A DNA stretch of 52,469 nt from Thermosynechococcus sp. M98_K2018_005. Lineage in GTDB: Bacteria; Cyanobacteriota; Cyanobacteriia; Thermosynechococcales; Thermosynechococcaceae. The DNA lies in the NCBI RefSeq assembly GCF_015295825.1, contig NZ_DVEH01000007.1:1-52469 (forward strand), read 5' to 3'. A program made the position numbers and the translations under genes. Shown here in pieces: positions 1-8,555 of the stretch (position 1 is its first letter; the number at the start of each line of letters is the position of its first letter). The notes below the pieces were generated by a model. It made no database searches. It saw only the letters and a program-made list of their open reading frames with translations, and was not told the DNA's origin.

Positions 1-17
1 ATAACGGCGCAAAACGA

Positions 18-90
18 TGGAGAGTAGGGAACTCGAATCCCTGACCTTCGCGGTGCGATCGCGACGCTCTACCAACTGAGCTAACTCCCC
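18..90 (-). tRNA. tRNA-Ala, anticodon CGC
   Basis: The minus strand folds as a standard 73-nt cloverleaf. The 7-bp acceptor stem is 84-90 with 19-25, with one G-U pair and discriminator A at 18. The D arm includes the usual AGCTCAGTTGGTAGAGC. The 5-bp anticodon stem is TCGCG/CGCGA, and the TTCGA T-loop is present. The anticodon loop ATCGCAC places CGC at complement 55-57, which reads alanine codon GCG. The CCA end is not encoded. The HIP1 octamer lies across the anticodon stem and loop at 55-62. Confidence 0.9.
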
Positions 91-100
91 GATTCTTTTT

Positions 101-652
101 CTAATATACGGTAAACGAGGACACGATGGCCTTAAATTGGTCTTCCACCTTTGGCCAGCGCTCTTCGGGAGCTGACACACTCAAGGTATAGACCTTCCCT
201 CGGCTCACAGCAATACTCGATAAATTGTGCCGCTGCTGAGCATTGTCCCCATCTCCTGGCAGCGTGACAGCATACTCCAGAATATAGTAGGTCTTATCAT
301 CCGCCTTTTGGGAGCTAGCGGAAATCAGGGCAGAACTGCGCCCACTTTCACTGGGGGCAACAATATTCCGCAGCAGGCGATCGCCCACATCCTCTGGTGA
401 TCCCAATTCCTCAAGGGACTTCGCGCTGGAAACCGTATTCACGACCACACTGACGTTTTCTGTTGTCTCGATAATGTCGTGAAAGACGACATCCACTGGG
501 TTTTCAACTGGTACCTGTACCCAGCCGCGCGGGTAGAGAAATTCATAGCCATCGTAGCTATCGACATAGGCCTGTAGCCCACTGGTGGCCGAACACCCCC
601 CCAGCAACACCACAAGAATCGCCAACGCTGTGGCAAAAAAACGTTGAACCAT
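101..652 (-). CDS. psbP: CyanoP, PsbP-like photosystem II lipoprotein
   Basis: The product is a 183-residue lipoprotein of the PsbP family. In cyanobacteria this protein sits on the lumenal side of the thylakoid and is linked to photosystem II assembly. A hydrophobic signal ends in the lipobox LLGGC with the lipidated Cys at about residue 20. The mature part shows the family pattern, with a YDGYEFLYPRGW segment near its start and a C-terminal EERWPKVEDQFKAIVSSF helix. ATG at 652 is chosen over an upstream GTG at 667 because an AAGGA ribosome-binding site lies 4 nt before it. It follows ftsI on the same strand, 24 nt beyond the ftsI stop. The identification is strong; the precise role in PSII is family knowledge. 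Confidence 0.9.
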   Translation of the reverse strand: MVQRFFATALAILVVLLGGCSATSGLQAYVDSYDGYEFLYPRGWVQVPVENPVDVVFHDIIETTENVSVVVNTVSSAKSLEELGSPEDVGDRLLRNIVAPSESGRSSALISASSQKADDKTYYILEYAVTLPGDGDNAQQRHNLSSIAVSRGKVYTLSVSAPEERWPKVEDQFKAIVSSFTVY

Positions 653-676
653 ACCATCCTTTTGCACTGTTCTCCC

Positions 677-2443
677 CTATTGTGACACTGAAGCTGGCGC
701 AGCGGGGCGTCGCAATTCCTCTGGATGTGAGGGGGGAATGCCCTCAATCGTAATCAGTGATTCCGTCACCGCTCGCACAATCGGAATCGCCACCGTTGAG
801 CCATAGGCATCATCCCCTTTGGGTTCATCCACCACTGCCAAAATCACATATTGCGGCTGTTCTAGGGGAAAGACAGCAACAAAGCTGGTAATACGTAGAT
901 TGCTATAGGTACCGCCAATTGCTTTTTGAGCCGTGCCCGTTTTGCCCCCCAAGCGGTAGCCGGGAATATGGGCAGGTTTTCCCGTACCAAAGCGCACAAC
1001 TTCTCCCAGCATTTTGACTACCGCTTGACTGGTGCGCTGCGAAAAGACCCGTCGAGGGGGAGGTTGCTCAAGGCGTTTTTGCAGTTGGCCATTTTCATCG
1101 TAGAGGCCATCAATGACATGGGGAGTGACCAGCTCGCCGCCGTTGGCGATCGCCCCCAGCAGTTGCACCAGATGCAGAGGCGTCAGGGAGAAGCCTTGGC
1201 CAAAGGCCGTTGTTGCCGGTTCAATGGGATAGTTAATGAATTGCTCTGGGGGCTTTAACTGAGCGGCTGTTTCAAAGGGGAGATCACTGCCTACCTTCTC
1301 CGTGAGTCCCAAGCGATGCAGATAGCGATAGTAGTGGCGGGCTGAAATGCGGTTCATCATGTGCACCATGGCCACATTGCTGGAGTAGGCAAGAATTTGG
1401 GCAATATTCAGGGCACCCCGGCCGCCGCGTTGGCTAAAATCACTGTTTTGAATGGGCCAGCCCCCCACCGTAATCCGACCCTCATCGGGGAGCACCGTAT
1501 CGGGAGTAATGGCATTGAGTTCAAGGGCGATCGCTGTGTTGATCGGCTTAAAGGTTGATCCCGGCTCATAGAGATCCGATACCGCCCAGTTGCGAAACAG
1601 CGCTGGATCAGCACGGTAGTAATGATTGGGATCGTAGGAAGGCTCTGAGACCAGTGCCCGCAGTGCGCCGCTTTTCACTTCTAGGACAATGACGGTGCCC
1701 CGCTTAGCGTTGAATTTGCGTAACTGCTGTTGCAGGGCTTGGCGTGCCGTTTGTTGCAGACGACTATCAATCGTGAGGCGGACATGGTATCCCTGACTCA
1801 AAGCACGCGGATCCGCGGGGGCAAGCGCCGGCAACCACTGCCCCAAGGCATTCATTGAGAGCAGTTGGCGGCTACTGGGCACCTGTAAAAATTGATTCTG
1901 GCTAAACTCAATCCCCGCTTGGCCTTGGTGCTCTCGATCCACATAGCCAACAATGCCCGCCATGAGTTCCTGTTGCGGATAAATGCGCTGCCACGCCTGG
2001 TTCAGTTCCAAACCATCGTAGTTGAGGGCGCGAATTTTGGCAGCAGTTTCTTCGTCAATGTCGTAGGCAATGGGGACGCCTGTGGGGTAGGTGCTGAATT
2101 TGGCTAACAGTTGCTCTGGGGATTGCTTGAGTAAAGGAGCCAGAGCGCGGGCGATCGCCGGCCGCTCCACTTTGAATTGAATCGGATGGACAAAGAGGGT
2201 AAATACGGGCCGATCTAGGGCAACAACCGTTTCTCGGCGATCCGTAATTGGGTAGCGTGCCAAGGTTGGCGGAGTATAGCGCCGTTGTTGTTGCTGTGCC
2301 CGTGCCGCTAAGGTTTTCCCCTGAACCACTTGCAAATACACCAGACGAGCAACCACACCCCCCATCACCAGCAGCAAAAAGCCAAAGATCAGGCCAACCC
2401 GCAAGGGGGACAGGGATCGGTTTTGGGGGCGAGCCGTTGTCAT
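677..2443 (-). CDS. ftsI: Peptidoglycan transpeptidase FtsI / PBP2-class penicillin-binding protein
   Basis: This 588-residue class B penicillin-binding protein cross-links septal peptidoglycan during cell division. A single N-terminal membrane segment (about residues 14-36) anchors it, followed by the dimerisation domain and the transpeptidase domain. All three catalytic motifs are visible: the SxxK nucleophile as GSTFKP (Ser296, Lys299), the SxN motif as SSN (354-356) and KTG at 501-503. The ATG at 2443 lies 9 nt after the FtsL-like gene, so rsmH, the FtsL-like gene and ftsI probably form one transcript. This is a fragment of the classical dcw cluster; mraY and murE are not next to it here. 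Confidence 0.95.
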   Translation of the reverse strand: MTTARPQNRSLSPLRVGLIFGFLLLVMGGVVARLVYLQVVQGKTLAARAQQQQRRYTPPTLARYPITDRRETVVALDRPVFTLFVHPIQFKVERPAIARALAPLLKQSPEQLLAKFSTYPTGVPIAYDIDEETAAKIRALNYDGLELNQAWQRIYPQQELMAGIVGYVDREHQGQAGIEFSQNQFLQVPSSRQLLSMNALGQWLPALAPADPRALSQGYHVRLTIDSRLQQTARQALQQQLRKFNAKRGTVIVLEVKSGALRALVSEPSYDPNHYYRADPALFRNWAVSDLYEPGSTFKPINTAIALELNAITPDTVLPDEGRITVGGWPIQNSDFSQRGGRGALNIAQILAYSSNVAMVHMMNRISARHYYRYLHRLGLTEKVGSDLPFETAAQLKPPEQFINYPIEPATTAFGQGFSLTPLHLVQLLGAIANGGELVTPHVIDGLYDENGQLQKRLEQPPPRRVFSQRTSQAVVKMLGEVVRFGTGKPAHIPGYRLGGKTGTAQKAIGGTYSNLRITSFVAVFPLEQPQYVILAVVDEPKGDDAYGSTVAIPIVRAVTESLITIEGIPPSHPEELRRPAAPASVSQ

Positions 2444-2452
2444 CGATACCGA

Positions 2453-2893
2453 TCAGTAATTGACAGTGCGTTGAGGCGGTGGTGTCACGGGGGGGCGTTC
2501 AAAATGAGGTTTGGCAGCAATCTTGCCCTCGTTGGGCACAAAAAGAATGTGTTGCGGTGTTTGGGGCACGAGACCTTGGGGCGCCCGCTGTACTTGCTGC
2601 GTCACCCGATAGCGTAGGGTTTCATTGCTTACCAGTAGCTCCCGCTCCTGCCGTTTGAGGGTTTCCAAGCGGTCATAGGCTTGACTCCACTGCTGCTCAG
2701 AAAGGGCTGACCAACCATAGAGAGGCAGCACAGCCACGAGGGCACTGGTGGCCGCCACCCCAGAAACCCATTGAATCCCCAGCACAGTTTTTTGCCAAAG
2801 GGGCATTTGCGGTTTGGGGAGGGGCCGAATTTCCGTCAGCCTTGGCGACGATTGGGGAATCAGTCGGGATTTGATTTTAGGGGCAGCAACCAT
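2453..2893 (-). CDS. FtsL-like bitopic division protein (candidate)
   Basis: The 146-residue protein has a basic, proline-rich N-terminus, one membrane segment (about residues 40-65, GVAATSALVAVLPLYGW), then a short coiled-coil-like helix rich in Gln, Glu and Leu and a proline-rich tail. That architecture and the position between rsmH and ftsI are those of FtsL, which bridges FtsB and FtsQ to the FtsW-FtsI synthase. Sequence similarity to FtsL is always weak, so the call rests on topology and synteny. ATG at 2893 is preferred to GTG at 2905 because GGAG precedes it. It could instead be an unrelated cyanobacterial protein. Confidence 0.6.
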   Translation of the reverse strand: MVAAPKIKSRLIPQSSPRLTEIRPLPKPQMPLWQKTVLGIQWVSGVAATSALVAVLPLYGWSALSEQQWSQAYDRLETLKRQERELLVSNETLRYRVTQQVQRAPQGLVPQTPQHILFVPNEGKIAAKPHFERPPVTPPPQRTVNY

Positions 2894-2981
2894 AGACTCC
2901 AGCACTCCTCAGCAATTTATTACCCTAAAAGATTATGACGCACTGTAAAGATACCCATAAATAAACCATCATTCGGGCAAT

Positions 2982-3854
2982 TCATGCAAAAGTACGCGCT
3001 GCAATTCGTAGCTTTGCCGATCGCGATCGCGGGTTGAGAGCAACTTCCGCTGCATCCGCCACAATCGGTTTACGAGTCTCAACTTCCAAGAGGGGATTGC
3101 CACGCCACGCCTGCTTCACCCGCCGATCTTCCAAGCTATGGAAGCTAATGACAGCAATGCGCCCTGCGGGCTTTAACCATTGGGGCGATCGCCCCAAGAA
3201 TTGGTCGAGCACCGCTAGCTCTTGGTTCACATAGATACGCAAGGCCTGAAAAACCCGCGTTGCCGGATGAATGCGTTGCCGAGGAGAAGCTTTGAGGCAG
3301 CGGGCAACCAACTGTGCCAGTTCTTGGGTGGTGGCAAGGGGACGATGGGCAACAATGTGGCGAGCAATGCGGCGGGCAAAGCGTTCTTCGCCATACTCAT
3401 AGAAAATATCCGCCAGTTCTCGCTCGCTGTAATGATTAATCACCGTTGCCGCTGTCAAAGGGTTATCGGGATTCATGCGCATATCGAGGGGGGCATCAAA
3501 GCGAAAACTAAAGCCCCGCTCTGGACGATCCAACTGGGCGGAACTCACTCCCAAATCTGCGAGAATGCCGTCAAACATCGGCTCAGCCACAGGCAGATCA
3601 GCAAAGTTGCCGTGCCAAAACTGCACGCGATCGCCAAAAGGGGCGAGGAACTCCTGAGCTGCCGCTAAGGCCATTGGGTCTTGATCGATCGCCAGAACGC
3701 GACAAGTGGGTTCACTCCGTAAGAGCAGCGCCGTGTGTCCACCACCCCCCACCGTTGCATCCAAGTACAGTCCCCCGGCTTTAGGCTGGAGTGCCGCAAG
3801 CACCGCAGTTGCGAGCACCGGTTGATGGTAGGTGGAAAATTCCAAATCTTGCAT
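2982..3854 (-). CDS. rsmH: 16S rRNA (cytosine1402-N4)-methyltransferase RsmH
   Basis: The 290-residue SAM-dependent methyltransferase modifies C1402 of 16S rRNA in the ribosomal P site. The N-terminus carries the family opening [13 protein letters not shown] and the SAM-binding loop [10 protein letters not shown] (about residues 33-42). Further in are [15 protein letters not shown] and the C-terminal segment [17 protein letters not shown], both signatures of RsmH (MraW). It is the first gene of the minus-strand run rsmH, FtsL-like, ftsI. It is divergent from the coiled-coil gene at 3914, so their promoters share a 59-bp gap. Confidence 0.95.
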   Translation of the reverse strand: MQDLEFSTYHQPVLATAVLAALQPKAGGLYLDATVGGGGHTALLLRSEPTCRVLAIDQDPMALAAAQEFLAPFGDRVQFWHGNFADLPVAEPMFDGILADLGVSSAQLDRPERGFSFRFDAPLDMRMNPDNPLTAATVINHYSERELADIFYEYGEERFARRIARHIVAHRPLATTQELAQLVARCLKASPRQRIHPATRVFQALRIYVNQELAVLDQFLGRSPQWLKPAGRIAVISFHSLEDRRVKQAWRGNPLLEVETRKPIVADAAEVALNPRSRSAKLRIAARTFA

Positions 3855-3913
3855 GAGCGGATCAGAAGCAGCGTAAAATTTGCCACAGCACAGTCCCTTG
3901 GAGAGCAGCCGCC

Positions 3914-4441
3914 GTGAACGATACTTCCCTCAACTTAGCCGATGAACTGCTGGTACGGGATCAACTCGTGCAGCAACTCTCAGAGGAACTCTATCAACTC
4001 ATGGTGCAGCATCCTGAGTTATTTGTGCGCTTTTACCAAGCCCGCAAAGCCGAGGCCGCCAATGCCGAAGCCCTGAAGTTGTTGCAAGCACAAGTGCAAC
4101 AGGTGGAAGCGCAAATCACGGCCTATCAGGAACAGATTCTGGCTTACCAGCAGCAGGCCCAAAGCCGCGAAGCGGAAATGAATAACTTAAAGGCTCAAGT
4201 GATTGAATTGAGCGATCGCAATGAGATGCTAGAGCGCGTCCTTCAACAAATGCCCGAAGTCTATCGCCAAAAATTTAGTGAGCGGCTCAGTCAAGTCAAA
4301 CTGAAGATTGAAAGCCTCGAAAAAGAAAACGCGCAACTGCGTGCCGAACTGCGGAATCTGCAAACCCTCTTGGCCGTCCAAGCCCGCCAGCAACAGCAGC
4401 AGGGATTACCCTCATTACAACCTGCCCGCGTTGGCTTTTAG
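3914..4441 (+). CDS. Coiled-coil protein of unknown function
   Basis: The 175-residue soluble protein starts at GTG 3914. After a short N-terminal segment ([20 protein letters not shown]) it is nearly all heptad-patterned helix rich in Gln, Glu, Ala and Leu (about residues 45-160). It ends in a Gln-rich stretch. There is no signal peptide or membrane segment and no catalytic motif. I do not recognise a specific family. The length and composition suggest an elongated oligomeric scaffold. It is divergent from rsmH. Confidence 0.8.
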   Translation: MNDTSLNLADELLVRDQLVQQLSEELYQLMVQHPELFVRFYQARKAEAANAEALKLLQAQVQQVEAQITAYQEQILAYQQQAQSREAEMNNLKAQVIELSDRNEMLERVLQQMPEVYRQKFSERLSQVKLKIESLEKENAQLRAELRNLQTLLAVQARQQQQQGLPSLQPARVGF

Positions 4442-4596
4442 ATGTTGGGATTTTGCCCCTTGCACCACTGCCCGTGGGGCTGTTGAGTGAGTTGCGGGAG
4501 CACCTAGAGATGTTCAATTTTCTATCCAGTCGATATCGTAGACTGATCAGAAGTGTCCCCCGACTGGCGATCGCGAGTGATTGCACAGGGAATTGA

Positions 4597-4990
4597 GTGG
4601 AACGGCTCAGGGAACGATGAGTCGTTGCCCAAAGAGCGCTAGCTACTTTGCAAGAACTGCCCTTAGGTGAGCGCACAGATATGATTATTCCTGATGCTGC
4701 AATTCAGCGATTTGAATACACCCTAGAAGCGGTCTGGAAAGCAGCACAGCTATATCTACGGGAACGCGAAGGTTAGACATCCCTTTACAGCGATCCGTGC
4801 TTGCTTGGCCGTTGGCCTCCTTACTCCAGAGGAAGGCCGCTTAGCGCTAAAAATGGTGGACGATCGCAACTTGACCGTCCACACCTACAATGAAACCTTG
4901 GCAGAGGCGCTTTTCTCGCGGTTAGCACAGCACGCCATGCCCATGGATCGCTGGTTAGCTGCCCTCACAGCAGGAGGATTAGAGGATTGA
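4597..4990 (+). pseudogene. Decayed HI0074-type HEPN protein (nucleotidyltransferase substrate-binding family)
   Basis: Two reading frames together reconstruct the helical HI0074/HEPN fold that partners MNT nucleotidyltransferases in toxin-antitoxin-like pairs. Frame 1 gives a start-like VERLRER, an in-frame TGA at 4618-4620, then AQRALATLQEL and the conserved IQRFEYTLEAVWKAAQLYL, ending at TAG 4774-4776. Frame 2 resumes with AIRACLAVGLL and the diagnostic MVDDRNLTVHTYNETLAEAL, ending at 4990. One stop and one frameshift near 4771-4780 therefore break it. No MNT partner is visible beside it. Its last bases overlap the TTG start of the next gene. The family call is from remembered motif patterns. 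Confidence 0.75.
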
Positions 4991-5619
4991 AAATACGGAT
5001 TTGGTGTGCGGCACAGCCAAGGGAAGCCGAACTATCTGCAGATCAAGTCGTGACCCAGGTGGTACCCCTGCTGCAACACTGTCAAGACAGAGCCGAGATT
5101 GCCGTCTGTCCCCTTGATGCCCCGATCGCGATCACCCCCCAACCGCAGGTGCTGGACTATAGTCTCACCCATTGGGCATCATCCGACCTTTGGCAGCAGT
5201 GTCAAGCTTTGCGTACCTTGGTTTCCCAGTGGGGGATACGAACTGGCACAGGGGGCCTCTATCAGTTGCCACTGGCGCAAACGGCAAAGGGAACGCTCTT
5301 TGGCGAAATGATTGGCTGCCTTGAAGGAACATGGCACTTACCCATCCATGCCAGCGATCGCCAACGACAAACCCTCTATGCCCTCGGACGGCGACTCCTA
5401 GATCACTTGCAGGCACCCGTGGGCTGCTATTTTCTGCAATTTGGCTGGCAGGGGGAAGTGATCTTTGAGCGGCTGTGGCCTTTTCCAACCGTGGCGGCTC
5501 TAGCGAGTATTGGTGTGCAAACCCCCGACTGGTTGACCGCTCACTACCAGTGTCTTAGGGGGATCCCACTGCGGGATGTACGGATTCCCGCTCGTGATAC
5601 CGTGCGACGATTAGAATAG
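4987..5619 (+). CDS. Conserved hypothetical protein upstream of dnaE-C
   Basis: The 210-residue soluble protein has an internal tyrosine, tryptophan and glutamine-rich core (YALGRRLLDHLQAPVGCYFL, then FGWQGEVIFERLWPFP). No signal peptide, membrane segment or known catalytic motif is visible, and I do not recognise the family. The TTG start at 4987 is supported by a strong AGGAGG at 4972-4977, 9 nt upstream. That ribosome-binding site sits inside the HEPN pseudogene. dnaE-C begins 27 nt after its stop on the same strand, so co-transcription is likely, which makes this gene relevant to dnaE-C expression. Confidence 0.75.
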   Translation: MKIRIWCAAQPREAELSADQVVTQVVPLLQHCQDRAEIAVCPLDAPIAITPQPQVLDYSLTHWASSDLWQQCQALRTLVSQWGIRTGTGGLYQLPLAQTAKGTLFGEMIGCLEGTWHLPIHASDRQRQTLYALGRRLLDHLQAPVGCYFLQFGWQGEVIFERLWPFPTVAALASIGVQTPDWLTAHYQCLRGIPLRDVRIPARDTVRRLE

Positions 5620-5646
5620 AGAGCGCAGCGTTTGGAAAGGTGAAGC

Positions 5647-5751
5647 GTGAAGATTGTTGGCCGCCGGCTGGTGGGTTGGCAAGCGGTCTATGACATTGGT
5701 TTAGCCGGAGATCACAATTTTCTTTTGGCCAATGGGGCAATCGCCGCCAAT
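5647..5751 (+). other. Split intein C fragment (DnaE Int-C, 35 residues)
   Basis: The fragment runs from the initiator Met to Asn35, followed by Cys+1 of the extein. It has a basic start ([10 protein letters not shown]), block F as [17 protein letters not shown], and block G ending IAAN before CFN. The terminal Asn and the Cys+1 nucleophile are present. The penultimate residue is Ala rather than the His found in many inteins; other cyanobacterial DnaE Int-C fragments also lack this His, usually with Ser. The basic character fits pairing with the acidic Int-N encoded at 19975. Confidence 0.95.
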
Positions 5752-7005
5752 TGCTTCAACAAGTCCCACTCTACGGCCTACGGCTACGTGACCTATCAAA
5801 CCGCCTTTCTCAAGGCCAATTTTCCCGTCGAGTACATGGCAGCCTTGCTCACGGCGAATAGTGGCGACCAAGACAAGGTGCAGCGCTATATTGCCACCTG
5901 CCTGAGCATGGGAATTGAGGTACTTCCCCCCGATGTGAATCGCTCGGATATTGACTTTACCCCAGTCGGGGACAAAATTCTTTTTGGTCTGTCGGCGGTG
6001 CGCAATGTTGGTCAGGGGATGATTGAGGCCATTTTACAGGCACGGGCAGAGGAGGGCGCCTTTCAAAGTTTGGCGGATTTTTGCGAACGGGTTCCGCGTG
6101 CGGGGGGCGATAGTCGCATTCTCAATCGCCGTGCCCTTGAATCCCTTATTGCCTGTGGTGCCATGGATAGTCTCCATCCCCAGCGCAACCGCAACCAACT
6201 GATGCAGGATCTCCCCCTCGTGCTGGAGTGGGCACAGACGCGCGCTAAGGATCGGGCGGTGGGGCAAGTGAACCTCTTTGATATGTTGGCGGGTGGCTCC
6301 AGCAATGAACCTAGCGACAGCTATGACCCAGCCCCCAGCGCGCCGCCGGTTGATGATTTACCCGATGCCGAAAAACTCCGCCAAGAAAAAGACCTGCTGG
6401 GATTTTATGTGTCGAACCATCCCCTCAAGGATATTCACCGACCAGCGGCCATGATTGCCCCCATTAGCTTGGCGGATCTCGAGCAGCATACGGGCCAAGG
6501 GATGGTGAGTGTGATTGCCCTGCTGACTGGACTCAAGCCCATTACCACCAAGCGCGGCGAGCGCATGGCCATTGTCCAGTTGGAAGACCTCACGGGGCAG
6601 GCAGAGGCCGTGGTTTTTCCCAAAGCCTACGAACGCATTCATGGCCAATTGCAGCTTGATCATCGGCTACTGCTGTGGGGCACCCTAGAGATGCGCGACG
6701 ATCGCCCCCAACTCCTAATTGAAGATGCCGAACCCCTTGAAGAAGTGAAACTGGTGCTCGTGGATTTGCCCGTCGAGCAAGCGGGGGACATTCAAGCCCA
6801 AAGTCGCCTCTCGGAAGTGCTCAAACAGCAGGTGGGAGACATGCCCAAGGTACCAGTAGTCGTCAAAGTTACCGATGGCTACCATGCCCAGTACGTGCGC
6901 CTAGGACCGCAGTTTCGCGTTGAGGATGCCGATCGCGCCCGCCATGCCCTCACCAGTGCTGGTTTTCACGCCCAAGCCAGTGAACTCCTCAGCCTCAAGC
7001 TCTAG
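5647..7005 (+). CDS. dnaE: DNA polymerase III alpha subunit, C-terminal half, with split-intein C fragment
   Basis: The 452-residue precursor starts at GTG 5647 after a GGAAAGG ribosome-binding site. Residues 1-35 are the C-terminal half of a split intein and residues 36-452 (from [12 protein letters not shown]) are the C-extein. The extein continues the polymerase thumb and fingers, then the helix-hairpin-helix region, the [11 protein letters not shown] segment and an OB-fold (about residues 270-350). It lacks the PHP domain and catalytic aspartates, which lie in dnaE-N at 17182. Trans-splicing should join this 417-residue extein to the 755-residue N part, giving about 1172 residues, normal for DnaE. 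Its stop overlaps the sufS stop within CTAG at 7002-7005. Confidence 0.95.
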   Translation: MKIVGRRLVGWQAVYDIGLAGDHNFLLANGAIAANCFNKSHSTAYGYVTYQTAFLKANFPVEYMAALLTANSGDQDKVQRYIATCLSMGIEVLPPDVNRSDIDFTPVGDKILFGLSAVRNVGQGMIEAILQARAEEGAFQSLADFCERVPRAGGDSRILNRRALESLIACGAMDSLHPQRNRNQLMQDLPLVLEWAQTRAKDRAVGQVNLFDMLAGGSSNEPSDSYDPAPSAPPVDDLPDAEKLRQEKDLLGFYVSNHPLKDIHRPAAMIAPISLADLEQHTGQGMVSVIALLTGLKPITTKRGERMAIVQLEDLTGQAEAVVFPKAYERIHGQLQLDHRLLLWGTLEMRDDRPQLLIEDAEPLEEVKLVLVDLPVEQAGDIQAQSRLSEVLKQQVGDMPKVPVVVKVTDGYHAQYVRLGPQFRVEDADRARHALTSAGFHAQASELLSLKL

Positions 7006-8252
7006 GCAAAGACATCACTAAAGAAGGCAATGGCTTCCCCAAGGGCAGCAATAAACTGATCAATTTCAGCGCGGGTGTTGTAGAAATAGAGGCTGGCCCG
7101 TGCCGTGGACTGAACCCCTAAATGGCGGTGCAAGGGCTGTGTGCAGTGGTGTCCTGCTCGAATCGCAATCCCCGACTGGTCAAGGATGGTCGAGAGATCG
7201 TGGGGATGCACCTCACCAACGGTAAAACTGGCCAAGGCAGCGCGATCGCCCGATTTCGGGCCATAGACCGTGACCTCGGGAAGCGCTTGGAGGCGTTCAA
7301 AGAGATAGGCCGTAAGTTCCTGTTCGTAGGCATGGATGCGCTCCATCCCCCACTGGCTAAGGTAATCTACCGCTGCGCCAAGGGCGATCGCCTCAGCAAT
7401 AGCCGGGGTTCCCGCTTCAAACTTATGGGGAATATCCGCATACGTGGCATGGTCGAGAAAGACATCGGCAATCATTTCCCCACCGCCCAAGAAAGGGGGC
7501 ATCTGCCGCAGGAGTTCCCCGCGTCCCCAGAGGAAGCCAATGCCCGTGGGTGCACACATTTTATGACCGGAGGCCACCAGCCAATCGCAGCCCAACTGTT
7601 GCACATCAATGGGGAGGTGAGGCACACTTTGGCAGGCATCCACCAGTACCCATGCCCCCTTGGCATGGGCAAGACGCACAATCTCGGGAATCGGGTTGAG
7701 GCACCCCAGCGTGTTGGATACATGGGCGACGGCCACTAACCGCGTGCGATCGCTCAACAGACTTTCGTAGTGGTTGAGATCAAAGGTTTGCTCTGGCGTC
7801 AGTTCGACAAACTTGAGGCGAGCACCGGTTTTCTGGGCAACAAACTGCCACGGAATCAAATTACTGTGGTGCTCCATCACTGTCAGGATGATTTCATCCC
7901 CTTCCCGCAGCGTATTCATGCCCCAGCTATAGGCCACGAGGTTGATCGCTTCACTGGCATTGCGGGTATAGATAATCTCCTCGGAATGGGTGGCATTGAC
8001 AAAACGCGCCACTTTTTCCCGTGCCCCTTCGTAGGCGGTGGTAGCCTCAGCACTGAGGGTGTGTACGCCCCGATGGACATTGGCGTTGTAGCGACGATAG
8101 TAGTCCTCAAGGGTATTAAGAACCGCCAAGGGCTTCTGGGAGGTGGCCGCATTGTCAAAATAAATCAAGGGGCGATCGTGTACCTGTCGCGCCAAAATCG
8201 GAAAGTCAGCACGGCAAAGGTCAGCGAGGGAGCAGCTCGGGGCGATCGTCAT
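7002..8252 (-). CDS. sufS: Cysteine desulfurase SufS
   Basis: The 416-residue PLP enzyme takes sulfur from cysteine for Fe-S cluster assembly by the SUF system. The PLP lysine is in [11 protein letters not shown] (Lys231), and the persulfide cysteine is in [15 protein letters not shown] (Cys370), the short group II active loop typical of SufS. The N-terminus reads [14 protein letters not shown] at 8252 is preferred to TTG at 8285. sufB, sufC and sufD are not beside it, so it is detached from the usual operon. It is convergent with dnaE-C with overlapping stops and no terminator between them. Confidence 0.93.
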   Translation of the reverse strand: MTIAPSCSLADLCRADFPILARQVHDRPLIYFDNAATSQKPLAVLNTLEDYYRRYNANVHRGVHTLSAEATTAYEGAREKVARFVNATHSEEIIYTRNASEAINLVAYSWGMNTLREGDEIILTVMEHHSNLIPWQFVAQKTGARLKFVELTPEQTFDLNHYESLLSDRTRLVAVAHVSNTLGCLNPIPEIVRLAHAKGAWVLVDACQSVPHLPIDVQQLGCDWLVASGHKMCAPTGIGFLWGRGELLRQMPPFLGGGEMIADVFLDHATYADIPHKFEAGTPAIAEAIALGAAVDYLSQWGMERIHAYEQELTAYLFERLQALPEVTVYGPKSGDRAALASFTVGEVHPHDLSTILDQSGIAIRAGHHCTQPLHRHLGVQSTARASLYFYNTRAEIDQFIAALGEAIAFFSDVFA

Positions 8253-8555
8253 AGCGCTTGGGAGAGTATCAGTTACGTGACGCAACTCTTAGGGAGATTG
8301 CAGGAATATATCCTTAATTAAATATACTCCCTTGCCTCCTAGAGAACGCGGCGGAGATCAGGAATGCCAACCCCGCTCTTGATCTCCGCACTGAATAATT
8401 GTTATGAAAACCTGACATTTGATCTCCGCAAAGGGATAAACTGCGTATAAATCCCTAGGGATGTCCCGCAATTCCCTTGACGCCCCAAGACTTTTTTGCC
8501 AAAGATCAAGGGCAAAGGATAGCTCGGTCTATCAACCCACGATAAGGAGGCACCC
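8253..8555. other. Divergent intergenic region with repeated 10-mer
   Basis: This 303-bp gap separates sufS (minus) from the DUF4912 gene (plus). It contains an AT-rich stretch at about 8310-8330 that could hold the sufS promoter. It also has three copies of the 10-mer TGATCTCCGC, one of them inverted, and a GGAGG ribosome-binding site at 8545-8549 before ATG 8556. No additional coding region or RNA gene is recognised. Confidence 0.6.
8351..8429 (+). repeat. Inverted/direct 10-mer repeat cluster (candidate operator or switching hairpin)
   Basis: GCGGAGATCA at 8351-8360 is the exact reverse complement of TGATCTCCGC at 8380-8389 and again at 8420-8429. The first two arms extend to a 13-bp stem with one G-U pair (8351-8363 with 8377-8389) and a 13-nt loop. 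The third copy lies exactly 40 bp after the second, so the first arm could pair with either one. The cluster lies about 130-200 bp upstream of the DUF4912 gene. It may be an operator for a dimeric regulator or a leader-RNA switch; nothing in the sequence decides between these. Confidence 0.6.

Noticed and set aside
3222-3668. Open frame antisense to rsmH
   Set aside because: It lies entirely over a gene with full RsmH motifs and shows no family pattern or ribosome-binding site of its own.
4442-4596. Remnant of an MNT nucleotidyltransferase before the HEPN pseudogene
   Set aside because: An open stretch exists in the same frame but shows no GSx10DxD nucleotidyltransferase motif.
7122-8321. 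Long plus-strand open frames opposite sufS
   Set aside because: They mirror a well-conserved SufS with intact active-site Lys and Cys, and their translations have no recognisable domain.
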